Origin: Elusimicrobiota bacterium
GTDB lineage: Bacteria > Elusimicrobiota > Elusimicrobia > UBA1565
Length of the DNA stretch: 64,000 bases
Direction: 5' to 3'
Assembly (NCBI GenBank): GCA_016212885.1
Contig: JACRDO010000095.1
Coordinates: 31,284 to 95,283 of the forward strand
The notes beneath the pieces were generated by a model. The model was not told the origin of the DNA and ran no database searches. It saw only the letters and a list, made by a program, of their open reading frames with translations. How positions within the stretch are numbered: the stretch's first letter is position 1; each line of letters starts with the position of its first letter. The translations under genes and the position numbers were made by a program. Shown here piece by piece: positions 26,355 through 34,331 of this stretch.

Positions 26355-26885
26355 GTGATACACCGCAACGGCAAGCACGCCAACGAGCGCCGCAAGCACC
26401 GCCGCTTCAGCGTGGTCCAAGACCTGGTCGAGCCGATCGTCCTGCGCTATGCGGACCGGAAAGGCGCCAAGGGCGAGGACATCCCGAGGCACCTGCGCAC
26501 CCAGCCGGCCATCCTGACGAACCTCTCTGCGGGAGGGATGTCGCTCGTCACCTTCCTCGCCCCGCCGCACGCAAAGGTCTTCAAGATGACCCTGACGATC
26601 CCGGGCTTGGACAACCTGCCCATCGAGGGCAAGGTCGTCCGCGTCATGAAGAAGGGGGAAATCTTCACCGTCGGCATCCAGTTCGTCAAGATCGCCAAGA
26701 AGTACCGGAAGATGATCAACCGGATGGCGGAAGACGACGCCGACTGCAAGACGCGCATCTCGCTCGGCCTTCCCGATGTCTGCGCGCCGGAGTGCGCCTT
26801 CCATGGGCTGTGCTCCAAGACGCAGAGATCGAATCCTTGGCACAAACCTACGACCTCCGGAAAGTTTGGACGTTCCAAGACTTAA
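26355..26885 (+). CDS. PilZ-domain protein with Cys-containing tail
   Basis: 176 residues. The two c-di-GMP-binding PilZ motifs are present: RRKHRRF (RxxxR) near residue 13 and NLSAGGMSL (N/DxSxxG) near residue 57. The C-terminal tail has three Cys (VCAPECAFHGLC). Its last ~15 codons lie in a diverged palindromic repeat copy (HKPTTSGKFGRSKT). It probably senses c-di-GMP; the downstream target is unknown. It overlaps the likely start of miaA. Confidence 0.83.
   Translation: MIHRNGKHANERRKHRRFSVVQDLVEPIVLRYADRKGAKGEDIPRHLRTQPAILTNLSAGGMSLVTFLAPPHAKVFKMTLTIPGLDNLPIEGKVVRVMKKGEIFTVGIQFVKIAKKYRKMINRMAEDDADCKTRISLGLPDVCAPECAFHGLCSKTQRSNPWHKPTTSGKFGRSKT
26839..26872. repeat. Palindromic repeat locus 5 (one diverged unit) at the PilZ/miaA junction
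   Basis: Core AAACCTACGACCTCCGGAAA with right arm GTTTGGACG; about 28 of 34 positions match the unit at 14543-14576. The left arm is degraded. It overlaps the PilZ C-terminus and the likely TTG start of miaA. Confidence 0.65.
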
Positions 26886-27813
26886 AGCCACTCTGAAGCC
26901 CATCGCCGCCGTCGTAGGCCCAACCGCATCCGGAAAAACCGAGATTGCGCTTTCCCTCGCCCGCAGGCTGGGCGGCGAGATACTCTCGGCGGACATGGGA
27001 CAGCTCTATCGCCGGCTGGACGCCGGGACCGCCAAGCCCGAGGGACGATGGGAGGACGGGGTCTACCGCGTGGGCGGGGTCCCTTATCATCTGGTGGACC
27101 TGCTCGACCCCTCCGAACGGACAGACGCGGGCCGCTACGCCGCGCTGGCCCGCCCGGTCCTAGAGGCGGTCCGCGGCCGGGGGAAGATGCCGATCATCGT
27201 CGGGGGCACGGGCCTCTACCTGCGCGCTCTGCTCGAAGGCCTCCACCCGCTCCCCGCGCGCAACGCGGAGCTCCGCGAGCGGCTCGCCCGCGTGGCCCTG
27301 GAGAAAGGCCGCGCCTTCCTTCACGAGGAGCTCCAGCGCCTGGACCCTGAATCCGCCCGGAGGATTCCTCCGGGCAACATTCAGCGGGTCATCCGCGCTT
27401 TGGAGGTCGTTTTGGCTTCGGGGACGCACATGTCGAAGCTTCTGAGCGCTCCGCGGGCGTCTTCCTCCCCGGCCGGAGAAGTGGTCTACTTCGGCTTGGA
27501 GTATTCCTCCGAGGATCTCCGCGTCCGCATCCGCGCTCGGGCCGAATCGATGTTCCCCAGAATGATCCAGGAGGTCGCGCGCCTCGTCCCCGCGGAATAC
27601 ACCGGAGCCGAGCCCGGGTTCCGCTGCCTCGGGTATCCAGAGGCCCTCGCCTGCCGCCGCGGCGAGCTCTCCTTCGAGGAAAGCCTTTCATCGATGGTCC
27701 GGGCCACGACAGCCTACGCGAGGCGCCAGCGCACCTGGTTCCGCGGCCAGGTCCAGGTGCGCTGGCTCGATCCCGCGGCCGGCCCCGAGCGCATCGCAGA
27801 GGAGCTCCTTTGA
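26866..27813 (+). CDS. miaA: tRNA dimethylallyltransferase
   Basis: About 315 residues. P-loop GPTASGKTEIALSLA, the DMAPP-transferase signature around SADMGQLYRRLDAGTAKP, and a GGTGLYLRALLEGL motif. It adds the dimethylallyl group to A37 of tRNA, the substrate for MiaB. The start is uncertain: the TTG at 26866 (LDVPRLKATLKPIAAVVG) fits family length, but upstream in-frame ATGs inside the PilZ gene exist. The stop overlaps the hflX start (TTGA). Confidence 0.9.
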   Translation: MDVPRLKATLKPIAAVVGPTASGKTEIALSLARRLGGEILSADMGQLYRRLDAGTAKPEGRWEDGVYRVGGVPYHLVDLLDPSERTDAGRYAALARPVLEAVRGRGKMPIIVGGTGLYLRALLEGLHPLPARNAELRERLARVALEKGRAFLHEELQRLDPESARRIPPGNIQRVIRALEVVLASGTHMSKLLSAPRASSSPAGEVVYFGLEYSSEDLRVRIRARAESMFPRMIQEVARLVPAEYTGAEPGFRCLGYPEALACRRGELSFEESLSSMVRATTAYARRQRTWFRGQVQVRWLDPAAGPERIAEELL

Positions 27814-29081
27814 CCGCGGAGACGAGGATCCGGGAGCGCGCGGTCCTCGTGGGCGCCTACCTCAAGGGGGCGGACCCCCGGCGCTCTTCGGCCGGCATCG
27901 AGGAGCTCAAGCGCCTGAGCGAGACGGCCGGGGCGGTCGTCGCGCAGACGATGACCCAGCGGGTGGCGCGCTTCCATGCAGGCTCGCTCCTCGGCCGGGG
28001 AAAAATCCAGGAGGTCGCTGATGCGGCCCGGAGGCAGCGCGCGCGGACCGTCATCTTCGACCTGGACCTCAGCCCGGCCCAGCAGAAATGCCTGGAGGAG
28101 GAGCTGGGCGCGAAGATCATCGACCGCACGCGCCTCATCCTCGACATCTTCGCAAAGCGCGCGCGCACCAAGGAGGGGGAGCTGCAAGTCGAGCTCGCCC
28201 AGCTCTCCTATATGCTGCCGCGGCTGACCGGCGCCTGGCGCGGCTTCTCCCAGCAGGTCGGCGGCATCGGCACGCGGGGGCCCGGCGAGCGCAAGCTGGA
28301 ATACGAGCGGCGCCACATCCAGCGCCGCATCCAGCATCTCAAGGGCGACATCGAGCGCATCAAGCGCCAGCGCGCAGTGCAGCGCCGCAGGCGTCTCTCT
28401 GTCCCGGTGCCCGCGGTGGCCATCATTGGCTACACGAACGTCGGGAAATCCAGCCTGCTCAACGCTTTGACCCGCGCCGGGACCGCCTACGCCGACGACA
28501 AGCTCTTCGCGACCTTAGACCCGACCACGCGCCGCGTCCGCCTGCCGAAGGGCGGCTTCGCCGTTTTCACCGACACAGTCGGCTTCATCTCGAACCTGCC
28601 CACGACCCTGGTCGCGGCCTTCCGCTCCACCCTGGAGGAGGTCCTGGAAGCCGATTGCCTCGTGCACATCGTAGACGCCGCCTCCGCGGACCAGGAGGCC
28701 CAGGCCTCCACCGTGCTCTCCATCCTCAAAGACCTCGGCGCGGAAGGGGTCCCTCTTGTCACGGCTTTCAACAAGTCGGATCTGCTTGGAGCATCGGGCC
28801 GCAAGGCCGCGCTGGCGGCGGACCCGCGGCGCCTCTTCATCTCAGCTGCGACCGGCGAGGGCCTGGGCGCGATGCTCGATCATGTCCAGGAAGTGCTCAA
28901 CCGGCGCTGGCTCCAGCGGGAGCTGGCCGTGGGCTTGGGCGACGGCCGCCTGGTCGACGAGATCCACCGCTGCGCGCAGGTCCTGGACCAAAGGTCCGAG
29001 CGCGGCCGCTGGATCCTGCGCCTGCGCGTGACGCCGGAGAACTGGAGCCGCCTCATGGCCCGGACCAAAATGGTAGACTAG
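27810..29081 (+). CDS. hflX: Ribosome-associated GTPase HflX
   Basis: 423 residues. N-terminal HflX domain (AGSLLGRGKIQEV, GPGERKLEYERR), G1 IGYTNVGKSSLLN, G3 DTVGFI and G4 NKSD. HflX binds the ribosome and rescues stalled ribosomes under stress. The order miaA-hflX is also common in Proteobacteria. TTG start overlapping the miaA stop. Confidence 0.93.
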   Translation: MTAETRIRERAVLVGAYLKGADPRRSSAGIEELKRLSETAGAVVAQTMTQRVARFHAGSLLGRGKIQEVADAARRQRARTVIFDLDLSPAQQKCLEEELGAKIIDRTRLILDIFAKRARTKEGELQVELAQLSYMLPRLTGAWRGFSQQVGGIGTRGPGERKLEYERRHIQRRIQHLKGDIERIKRQRAVQRRRRLSVPVPAVAIIGYTNVGKSSLLNALTRAGTAYADDKLFATLDPTTRRVRLPKGGFAVFTDTVGFISNLPTTLVAAFRSTLEEVLEADCLVHIVDAASADQEAQASTVLSILKDLGAEGVPLVTAFNKSDLLGASGRKAALAADPRRLFISAATGEGLGAMLDHVQEVLNRRWLQRELAVGLGDGRLVDEIHRCAQVLDQRSERGRWILRLRVTPENWSRLMARTKMVD

Positions 29082-29199
29082 TCCCGCCGGATGTAATCCG
29101 GCGTTTGTATATCTGCGATGCAGATGCTGAAGCGCGATAGAATTCCTATTTCGGAAAGTTTGGACGACAGAATGTCTGCAAATAGCGCTCGACGGGCTC

Positions 29200-29333
29200 C
29201 GTCCCGAACATCCAAACGACGTTGGTTCGTATCGAACTTTCCAAACTGCGTAGGTTCGATACGTCCAAACCTACGACGTTCGGAAGGTTTGGACGGAACG
29301 TCCCAAACCTACGAATCCCCGATGTTTGGAACG
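29200..29333. repeat. Palindromic repeat locus 6 (134 bp, four units) upstream of plsY
   Basis: Four units in a row; the first 97 bp are identical to the inverted copy at 14542-14638 and the last unit is diverged. A partial extra unit end (TTCGGAAAGTTTGGACG) lies at 29150-29166. The composite is open in the plsY frame, so an N-terminally extended PlsY could in principle be made. Confidence 0.88.
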
Positions 29334-29347
29334 TCCGTCTCGGCGAC

Positions 29348-29965
29348 GTGAAAGCCTCCATCATCGCCCTCGCGGCGACCTGCTACGTATCCGGCGGGGT
29401 CCCCTCCGGATATCTGATCGCGAAGCGCTTCGGGCGCATCGACATCCGGGAGCACGGCTCCGGCAACCCCGGCGCGGCGAACGTGTACCGGGTCATGGGG
29501 CCCGCGGCCGGGGCCGCCACGCTGGTCATCGACGCCCTGAAGGGATTCGCCCCGGTCCTCTGCGCGAGGCTCGTGTTCCCGAAGGATTATTCCATGATGG
29601 TCCTCTGCGGGGCTCTTGCGATCGTCGGCCACATCTTCACCGTCTTCCTGGGCTTCCGCGGCGGCAAGGGGGTGGCGACCTCGGCCGGCGTGTTCGCCGC
29701 CCTTCTGCCCCTGCCGCTCATCCCGGCGGCAGCGGCCTTCATCATCGCCGCGGCCGCGAGCGGCCACATCGCCGTGGGGTCCATCGCCGCGTCGCTCGCC
29801 CTGCCGATCTCCGCCGGGCTCCTCGGCTCGCCCAAGCCCCTGCAGGCCCTTGCCTGGGCCGTCTCGATCCTGGTGCTCATCCGCCACATCCCGAACATGC
29901 GCTGCCTTCTTAAAGGAGAGAGGCTCACGGCCCGTGGGAGGGGGCGGCCCGGAACGGCTCCTTGA
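29348..29965 (+). CDS. plsY: Acyl-phosphate glycerol-3-phosphate acyltransferase PlsY
   Basis: 205 residues from the GTG at 29348, the start that gives a normal PlsY N-terminus with its first membrane helix. Motifs: GGVPSGYLIAKRF, GSGNPGAANVYR, GFRGGKGVATSAG. It makes lysophosphatidic acid from acyl phosphate in the membrane. The frame stays open upstream through a palindromic repeat, so automated calls may extend it by ~42 residues. Confidence 0.92.
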   Translation: MKASIIALAATCYVSGGVPSGYLIAKRFGRIDIREHGSGNPGAANVYRVMGPAAGAATLVIDALKGFAPVLCARLVFPKDYSMMVLCGALAIVGHIFTVFLGFRGGKGVATSAGVFAALLPLPLIPAAAAFIIAAAASGHIAVGSIAASLALPISAGLLGSPKPLQALAWAVSILVLIRHIPNMRCLLKGERLTARGRGRPGTAP

Positions 29966-29990
29966 AATTTGCTCGAAAACACAATAGAAT
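29962..29990 (+). promoter_or_regulatory. Promoter for the bifunctional-nuclease-family gene
   Basis: TTGAAA (29962-29967), 17-bp spacer, TAGAAT (29985-29990), then 6 nt to the ATG at 29997. Clear promoter implying a leaderless message. Confidence 0.65.
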
Positions 29991-29996
29991 TCCTGC

Positions 29997-30575
29997 ATGA
30001 CGAGGAAGGAAGGCGGGGGGAGCGGCGCGGCGGACGAGACCGAGGTCCGTATCTACTCGCTGGCCACGACCGTCAACGAGTGCATCGTGTTCCTCGAAGA
30101 AGCGGAAGGCAACCGCCTGCTTCCGATCTGGATCGGGCTGGCCGAAGGCCAGGCGATCGCGATCCGCTTCTCCGGGATCGTGCTTCCCCGGCCCCTGACC
30201 CACGACCTGCTGCTCTCGGCGATCAAGACCCTCGGCTGGAGCGTCGAGAAAATCGTCGTGACGGACCTGCGCGAGAACACCTTCTACGCGAACATCCACC
30301 TGCGCAGGAACGCCGAGGAGCGCCTCGTGGACTCCCGCCCTTCGGACGCCATCGCCGTCGCGGTCCGGGCCGGCTGTCCGATGTTCGTCAAGGCGAGGGT
30401 CTTCGAGCGCTGCCAGGTCCTCAGCAAGCCGATCAGCGAGAAGGAAGTCTCCAGATTCAAAGAAGATCTCAAGAACCTCAAACCGGAAGACATCTTCAAA
30501 GACATCGTCAAGAAGCCGCCGAAAGCCCATCCCGAGGAAGGGAAGGGCGGCGGCCGGGAAGGTGCGAATGAATAG
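29997..30575 (+). CDS. Bifunctional nuclease (BFN/DUF151) family protein
   Basis: 192 residues. DUF151 core from about residue 15 to 140: the LPIWIGLAEGQAIA motif and SRPSDAIAVAVRAG. Some members have been reported to act as nucleases; the bacterial role is unclear. A charged Lys/Glu tail follows. Its end overlaps the HU gene start by 8 bp. Confidence 0.87.
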   Translation: MTRKEGGGSGAADETEVRIYSLATTVNECIVFLEEAEGNRLLPIWIGLAEGQAIAIRFSGIVLPRPLTHDLLLSAIKTLGWSVEKIVVTDLRENTFYANIHLRRNAEERLVDSRPSDAIAVAVRAGCPMFVKARVFERCQVLSKPISEKEVSRFKEDLKNLKPEDIFKDIVKKPPKAHPEEGKGGGREGANE

Positions 30576-30828
30576 ACTGGATATCATCAAAGCCGTCGCT
30601 AAGTTGCTCTCCACGAAGGGGGAGGCGGCCCGCGCGGTCGAGACCACATTCGACACGGTCCGCCAGGCCCTGAAGGGAGGGGAGAAGGTCGTCATATCGA
30701 ACTTCGGGACCTTCCGGGTGAAGACCCGCCAGGCGCGCGTCGGCCGCAACCCGAAGACCGGCGACAACGTCCAAGTGCCGCCCAGGAAAGGGGTGCGGTT
30801 CAAGGCGTCGAAGAACCTTCTGTCCTGA
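30568..30828 (+). CDS. HU/IHF-family DNA-binding protein
   Basis: 86 residues from the ATG at 30568, which follows GGGAAGG at normal spacing; a GTG at 30562 is too close to it. HU fold with the family motif ISNFGTFRVKTRQARVGRNP and PPRKGVRFKASKNL. Nucleoid-associated DNA bending. The stop overlaps the MerR start (TGATG). Confidence 0.9.
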   Translation: MNRLDIIKAVAKLLSTKGEAARAVETTFDTVRQALKGGEKVVISNFGTFRVKTRQARVGRNPKTGDNVQVPPRKGVRFKASKNLLS

Positions 30829-31328
30829 TGGAGCCGACGGCGCCCTCCTTGGGGCGGCCGCCCTCTTCGGGAAAGGAGAACGACAGCCCTACGAGGACGG
30901 CGCCCTCCTTGGGGCGGCCGCCCTCTTCGGGAAAGGAGAACGACAGCCCTACGAGGACGGCGCCCTCCTTGGGGCGGCCGCCTCTGCCTGATAAGGATTT
31001 CTTCAACATCGGCGAGGCCGGCCGGATCGCGCAGGTGCCTGAATACACCCTGCGCTACTGGGAGAGGCGCTTTGGCATGCTCCGCCCGGTGCGCCGCGAG
31101 AGCGGGCACCGCCGCTACACCCGGCGGGACATCGAGACCATCCTCCGGATCAAGGAGCTCCTGCAGGGCCGGAAGATGACCGCGGCCGGCGCGCGCAAGC
31201 TGCTCCTTGCGCGGGCCGCGTCCGAGAGAAAGTCAGCGGGGCAGCCGCTCCGGCTGGACGCGCAGGCGCTGAAGCTCCTGCGCGACGTTCGGGAGGACCT
31301 CCGCGAGATTATCGCGGAGCTGCAATGA
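30828..31328 (+). CDS. MerR-family regulator with an N-terminal tandem repeat
   Basis: 166 residues. The MerR winged helix starts near residue 55 (FFNIGEAGRIAQVPEYTLRY, then ERRFGMLRP). The first ~50 residues are two and a partial third copy of a 20-residue repeat (TAPSLGRPPSSGKENDSPTR) encoded by perfect 60-bp DNA repeats. The ATG overlaps the HU stop (TGATG), which supports this start. The C-terminal part is helical with no obvious ligand Cys. The target is unknown. Confidence 0.82.
   Translation: MEPTAPSLGRPPSSGKENDSPTRTAPSLGRPPSSGKENDSPTRTAPSLGRPPLPDKDFFNIGEAGRIAQVPEYTLRYWERRFGMLRPVRRESGHRRYTRRDIETILRIKELLQGRKMTAAGARKLLLARAASERKSAGQPLRLDAQALKLLRDVREDLREIIAELQ
30841..30980 (+). repeat. 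Perfect 60-bp tandem repeat inside the MerR gene
   Basis: Bases 30841-30900 and 30901-30960 are identical, and the first ~20 bases repeat again from 30961. The period of 60 keeps the frame. Each copy contains GGCGGCCGCC and GGGAAAGGAG. Confidence 0.95.
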
Positions 31329-31388
31329 GCCTCCCACACGGCGTAGGTTCATTGCGTCCCGAACTACGTCGTTTGGATGTTCGGGACG
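31322..31388. repeat. Palindromic repeat locus 7 (two units) between the MerR gene and tRNA-Pro
   Basis: The first unit has arms GCAATGA and TCATTGC and overlaps the MerR stop codon. The second has arms CGTCCCGAAC and GTTCGGGACG. It ends 13 bp before the tRNA. Confidence 0.8.
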
Positions 31389-31401
31389 GGACGTGACTCA
31401 T

Positions 31402-31473
31402 CGGGGAGTGGCTCAATGGCAGAGCGCTCGCTTGGGGTGCGAGAGGTTCTGGGTTCGATTCCCAGCTCCCCGA
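31402..31473 (+). tRNA. tRNA-Pro (GGG)
   Basis: Full cloverleaf, 72 nt: acceptor CGGGGAG/CTCCCCG, anticodon loop TTGGGGT (anticodon GGG), T loop TTCGATT. No encoded CCA. Confidence 0.93.
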
Positions 31474-31648
31474 TGGGACCTTTGGCGGCGACATAGGCGG
31501 CAGGGCCTGTCATCCGGGCCCCTCCCGCCGCTGCGGTGCTCAGACGGAAAATTGCGCGCCTCGCGGCGGTCCGCCTTCCCGGATGCCACCCGCCGCTTCA
31601 ACGCCGCGGTTGGTCTGAGGGTTGCCGGGAATGCTAAGATGCTGGAAC

Positions 31649-31722
31649 CGGGGTGTAGCTCAATCGGCTAGAGCGTTCGGTTCGGGACCGAAAGGTTCTC
31701 GGTTCAAGTCCGAGCACCCCGA
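31649..31722 (+). tRNA. tRNA-Pro (CGG)
   Basis: Full cloverleaf, 74 nt: acceptor CGGGGTG/CACCCCG, anticodon loop TTCGGGA (anticodon CGG), T arm CTCGG-TTCAAGT-CCGAG. No encoded CCA. The 175-bp spacer before it holds nothing recognisable. Confidence 0.93.
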
Positions 31723-31857
31723 AGTTTTTCCGCATTTTTGCTTGACGGCTTGTGGGGAACGCGAAAATGCGCGGGGTTTGGGAGTTCCCCCAGCCCACGC
31801 TTGACACGGCAAGAGCCTGCTTCACAACCCTCTTGACTTTATGATACCCTTTCAAGG

Positions 31858-32136
31858 GTGGGGGCCTTGACAATCCGGGTCCATCTGCTGATCCGGGGCC
31901 GCGTCCAGGGGGTCGGCTACCGCTGGTTCGCCCGCGACGCCGCCGCGGGGCTGGGCGTCGCGGGCTTTGTGCGCAACCTTCCGGACGGCAGAGTCGAGAT
32001 CGAAGCGGAGGCGGGCTCCGCGGCCGTCGCGTCCTTCGTCCGAGAGCTGAAAACGGGGCTGCCCTTCGCCCGCGTCGACGAAATCGCGCGCAGCGAGATC
32101 GCGCCGAAAGGAGAGAAGGATTTCGAGATCCACTGA
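31858..32136 (+). CDS. Acylphosphatase
   Basis: 92 residues. Catalytic-site motif GRVQGVGYRWFARD with the phosphate-binding Arg, and GFVRNLPDGRVEIEAEG-like core with the catalytic Asn. Hydrolyses acyl phosphates in the cytoplasm. GTG start. It precedes the sigma factor gene by 1 nt, probably co-transcribed. Confidence 0.9.
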   Translation: MGALTIRVHLLIRGRVQGVGYRWFARDAAAGLGVAGFVRNLPDGRVEIEAEAGSAAVASFVRELKTGLPFARVDEIARSEIAPKGEKDFEIH

Positions 32137-32137
32137 C

Positions 32138-33151
32138 ATGCAGCCGACCACCGACGCCACGAGCCAGTATTTCAAGGGGATCCAGAAGCTGCATCCCATC
32201 GACCGCGAGGAGATGCACAAGCTCTGGAAGAAGGCCAAGCGGGGCGACAAGGAAGCCAAGAAGCGGATCATGGAGTCCAACCTCCGCCTCGTGGTCCCCA
32301 TCGCCAAGAAGTACCACCGCCAGGGCACAGAGGTCCTCGACCTCATCGAGGAGGGGAACCTCGGCCTGATGCACGCCATCGATAAGTTCGACCCGTCCAA
32401 GGGCTACCGCTTCTCGACCTACGCCTCCTATTGGATCGAACAGTCGATCCGCCGGTCCGTGGAGGAGCAATCGAAGACGATCCGCGTCCCGCCGCACGCC
32501 TGGGAGGCTCTGCGCAAGTGGCTCCGGGAGTGGGAGAAGATGCACGCGGCCCTGGGCCGCGATCCGACCCTGGCCGAGATGGCCAAGAAGATGCACTGGA
32601 CCGCCCGCCAGGTCCGGGGGGTCCTCGATGCCGCGGAGGCGGCCAAGGGCATCGGCTCCATCGAGAACCCCATCGAGAGCGAGGACGACAACCTGACCGT
32701 GGAGGACATGATCTCGGAGTCCGCCTCCCAGTCTCCCGAGAACCTGATCTCGATCCTCAAGCTCCACGACGAGCTGCAGCAGGCCCTCCAGGAGATCGGG
32801 GACCGCGAACGCGTCATCCTCGAGTTGCGCCACGGCCTCACGGCCCAGTCGCCCATGACCCTCGAGGAGGTCGGGAGGAGGCTGAGGCTCTCTCGCGAGC
32901 GCATCCGGCAGATCGAGGAGCGCGCGCTCCTGCGCCTGCGCCGCGTCGCGCACCGCATGGGCCTCATCGAGCTCAACGAGCCCCGCCCCATGGGCAGCCC
33001 GAACCTCCAGCCGGGCTGGAACCTGCCCAAGCCGAGGACAGACATCCTGGGGCAGGTCATCCCGCCCGGGCGCGTGACCGCGGACCATCCGTCTCCGAAG
33101 CCACGGGCCAAGGCGAAGCCTCCCCAAAGGAGAGCCTTGCGCAGGAGATAG
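32138..33151 (+). CDS. Sigma-70-family RNA polymerase sigma factor (RpoD/RpoS-like, group 1/2)
   Basis: 337 residues. Region 2 is clear (NLRLVVPIAKKY, EGNLGLMHAIDKFDP, FSTYASYWIEQSIRR), followed by region 3 (GRDPTLAEMAKKM) and region 4 with its helix-turn-helix (TLEEVGRRLRLSRERIRQIE). There is no long region 1.1, so it is more like an alternative group-2 factor, though it could be the housekeeping one in this lineage. A Lys/Pro/Arg-rich tail of ~50 residues after region 4 is unusual. Confidence 0.9.
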   Translation: MQPTTDATSQYFKGIQKLHPIDREEMHKLWKKAKRGDKEAKKRIMESNLRLVVPIAKKYHRQGTEVLDLIEEGNLGLMHAIDKFDPSKGYRFSTYASYWIEQSIRRSVEEQSKTIRVPPHAWEALRKWLREWEKMHAALGRDPTLAEMAKKMHWTARQVRGVLDAAEAAKGIGSIENPIESEDDNLTVEDMISESASQSPENLISILKLHDELQQALQEIGDRERVILELRHGLTAQSPMTLEEVGRRLRLSRERIRQIEERALLRLRRVAHRMGLIELNEPRPMGSPNLQPGWNLPKPRTDILGQVIPPGRVTADHPSPKPRAKAKPPQRRALRRR

Positions 33152-33169
33152 GGGGACAGGAGGATTCCC

Positions 33170-33700
33170 ATGGGCGCCGTCGCTTTAATCGATTTTCGCT
33201 CCTTCGTCAAGGACGTGCCGGACTTCCCGAAGGCCGGCATCATCTTCAAGGACATCACGCCCCTGCTCGCAGACCACAAGGCCTTCCAGGCCGCGATCTC
33301 CGCGATGGCCGCGCCGTTCAAGGGACGGGGGATCGAGCTGGTCGCAGGCATCGAATCGCGCGGGTTCCTCTTCGCCGCGTCCATCGCCGGCCGGCTGTCG
33401 GCCGGCGTCATCCCCATCCGCAAGAAGGGCAAGCTGCCGCGCAAGACCCTCTGCGCGGCTTACGGCCTCGAGTACGGGATCGACACCCTCGAGATCCATG
33501 AGGACGCCGCGGCCAAAAGCGCGGTCGTGCTGGTCGTAGACGACGTCCTGGCGACGGGCGGCACGGCGAAGGCCTCCTGCGAGCTCATCGAGAAAGTCGG
33601 GGCCAAGGTCGCCGGAGTCTCGTTCCTCATCGAGCTCGGCTTCCTGAAAGGCCGCGAGAAGCTGGCTGGGCGGGACGTTCGGGCGGTGCTGAGCTACTGA
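33170..33700 (+). CDS. apt: Adenine phosphoribosyltransferase
   Basis: 176 residues with the PRPP-binding motif VVLVVDDVLATGGTA and GIESRGFLFA. It salvages adenine to AMP. AGGAGG lies at good spacing before the ATG. Followed by tRNA-Arg. Confidence 0.93.
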   Translation: MGAVALIDFRSFVKDVPDFPKAGIIFKDITPLLADHKAFQAAISAMAAPFKGRGIELVAGIESRGFLFAASIAGRLSAGVIPIRKKGKLPRKTLCAAYGLEYGIDTLEIHEDAAAKSAVVLVVDDVLATGGTAKASCELIEKVGAKVAGVSFLIELGFLKGREKLAGRDVRAVLSY

Positions 33701-33705
33701 TTGAG

Positions 33706-33777
33706 GCCCCTGTAGCACAATGGATAGTGCCACTCCGTCCTAAGGAGAAGATGGGGGTTCGATTCCCTCCAGGGGCA
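33706..33777 (+). tRNA. tRNA-Arg (CCT)
   Basis: 72 nt: acceptor GCCCCTG/CAGGGGC, anticodon loop GTCCTAA (anticodon CCT), T loop TTCGATT. The first anticodon-stem pair is A-A. Confidence 0.88.
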
Positions 33778-33785
33778 GGATCTTG

Positions 33786-34331
33786 ATGGACTTCGAACGC
33801 GTTCTGAAGCTGCTTCTTGACGAGTGCGCGAGCCACGCCGTCCGCTACGGCGTCATCGGCGGCTTCGCGCTGGGCGCCCTGGGCGCGGCCAGGGCCACGA
33901 TGGACGTGGATCTGCTGGTCCATCAAGAGGACCTCGCAAAACTTGATGAGGCGCTGGCCGGCGCGGGGTACGCCCGCTTCCACCACACGGAGAATTTCTC
34001 CCAGTATCGGCATCCGGACGCGGGATGGGGCCGCATCGATATCCTGCGCGCCTTTCGCCCGATCTCGCTGGCCATGATCGGCCGGGCCAAGGAAATGCCG
34101 ATTTTCAGGGGCGCGATGTCCATCAGGGTGCTCGAGCCGGAGGACGTCATCGGCCTGAAAGTCCAGGCATTGGCCAACGACCCCAGGCGCTTCAACGAAG
34201 AAATCGCGGACATCGAGGCGCTCATGCGGGTTTATGGAAGCCGCTTGGACTTCAAACGCCTCGAAGAATATTTCGGCCTTTTCAACTTCCGGCCTCTCCT
34301 CGCCTCGCTCAGGGAGCGCACATCATGCTGA
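33786..34331 (+). CDS. Nucleotidyltransferase-fold protein (AbiEii/DUF6036-like)
   Basis: 181 residues. The nucleotidyltransferase active-site pattern is visible: GVIGGFALGALG followed by ATMDVDLLV (the D-x-D pair), with a third acidic position around GRIDIL. Proteins of this type include AbiEii/MenT-like toxins and uncharacterised enzymes. It starts 8 bp after tRNA-Arg and its stop overlaps the next small gene (ATGCTGA). Toxin activity is not shown. Confidence 0.7.
   Translation: MDFERVLKLLLDECASHAVRYGVIGGFALGALGAARATMDVDLLVHQEDLAKLDEALAGAGYARFHHTENFSQYRHPDAGWGRIDILRAFRPISLAMIGRAKEMPIFRGAMSIRVLEPEDVIGLKVQALANDPRRFNEEIADIEALMRVYGSRLDFKRLEEYFGLFNFRPLLASLRERTSC

Noticed and set aside
25347..26996. 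549-codon minus-strand frame over miaB and the PilZ gene
   Set aside because: Antisense to clear enzymes and of skewed composition; no motif.
29222..29347. N-terminal extension of PlsY through the repeat
   Set aside because: The extension is entirely repeat-derived and would precede the first membrane helix; the GTG at 29348 gives the normal family N-terminus.
31634..33127. 497-codon minus-strand frame across the tRNA-Pro, acylphosphatase and sigma factor genes
   Set aside because: Crosses a tRNA and two recognised genes; composition is that of a shadow.
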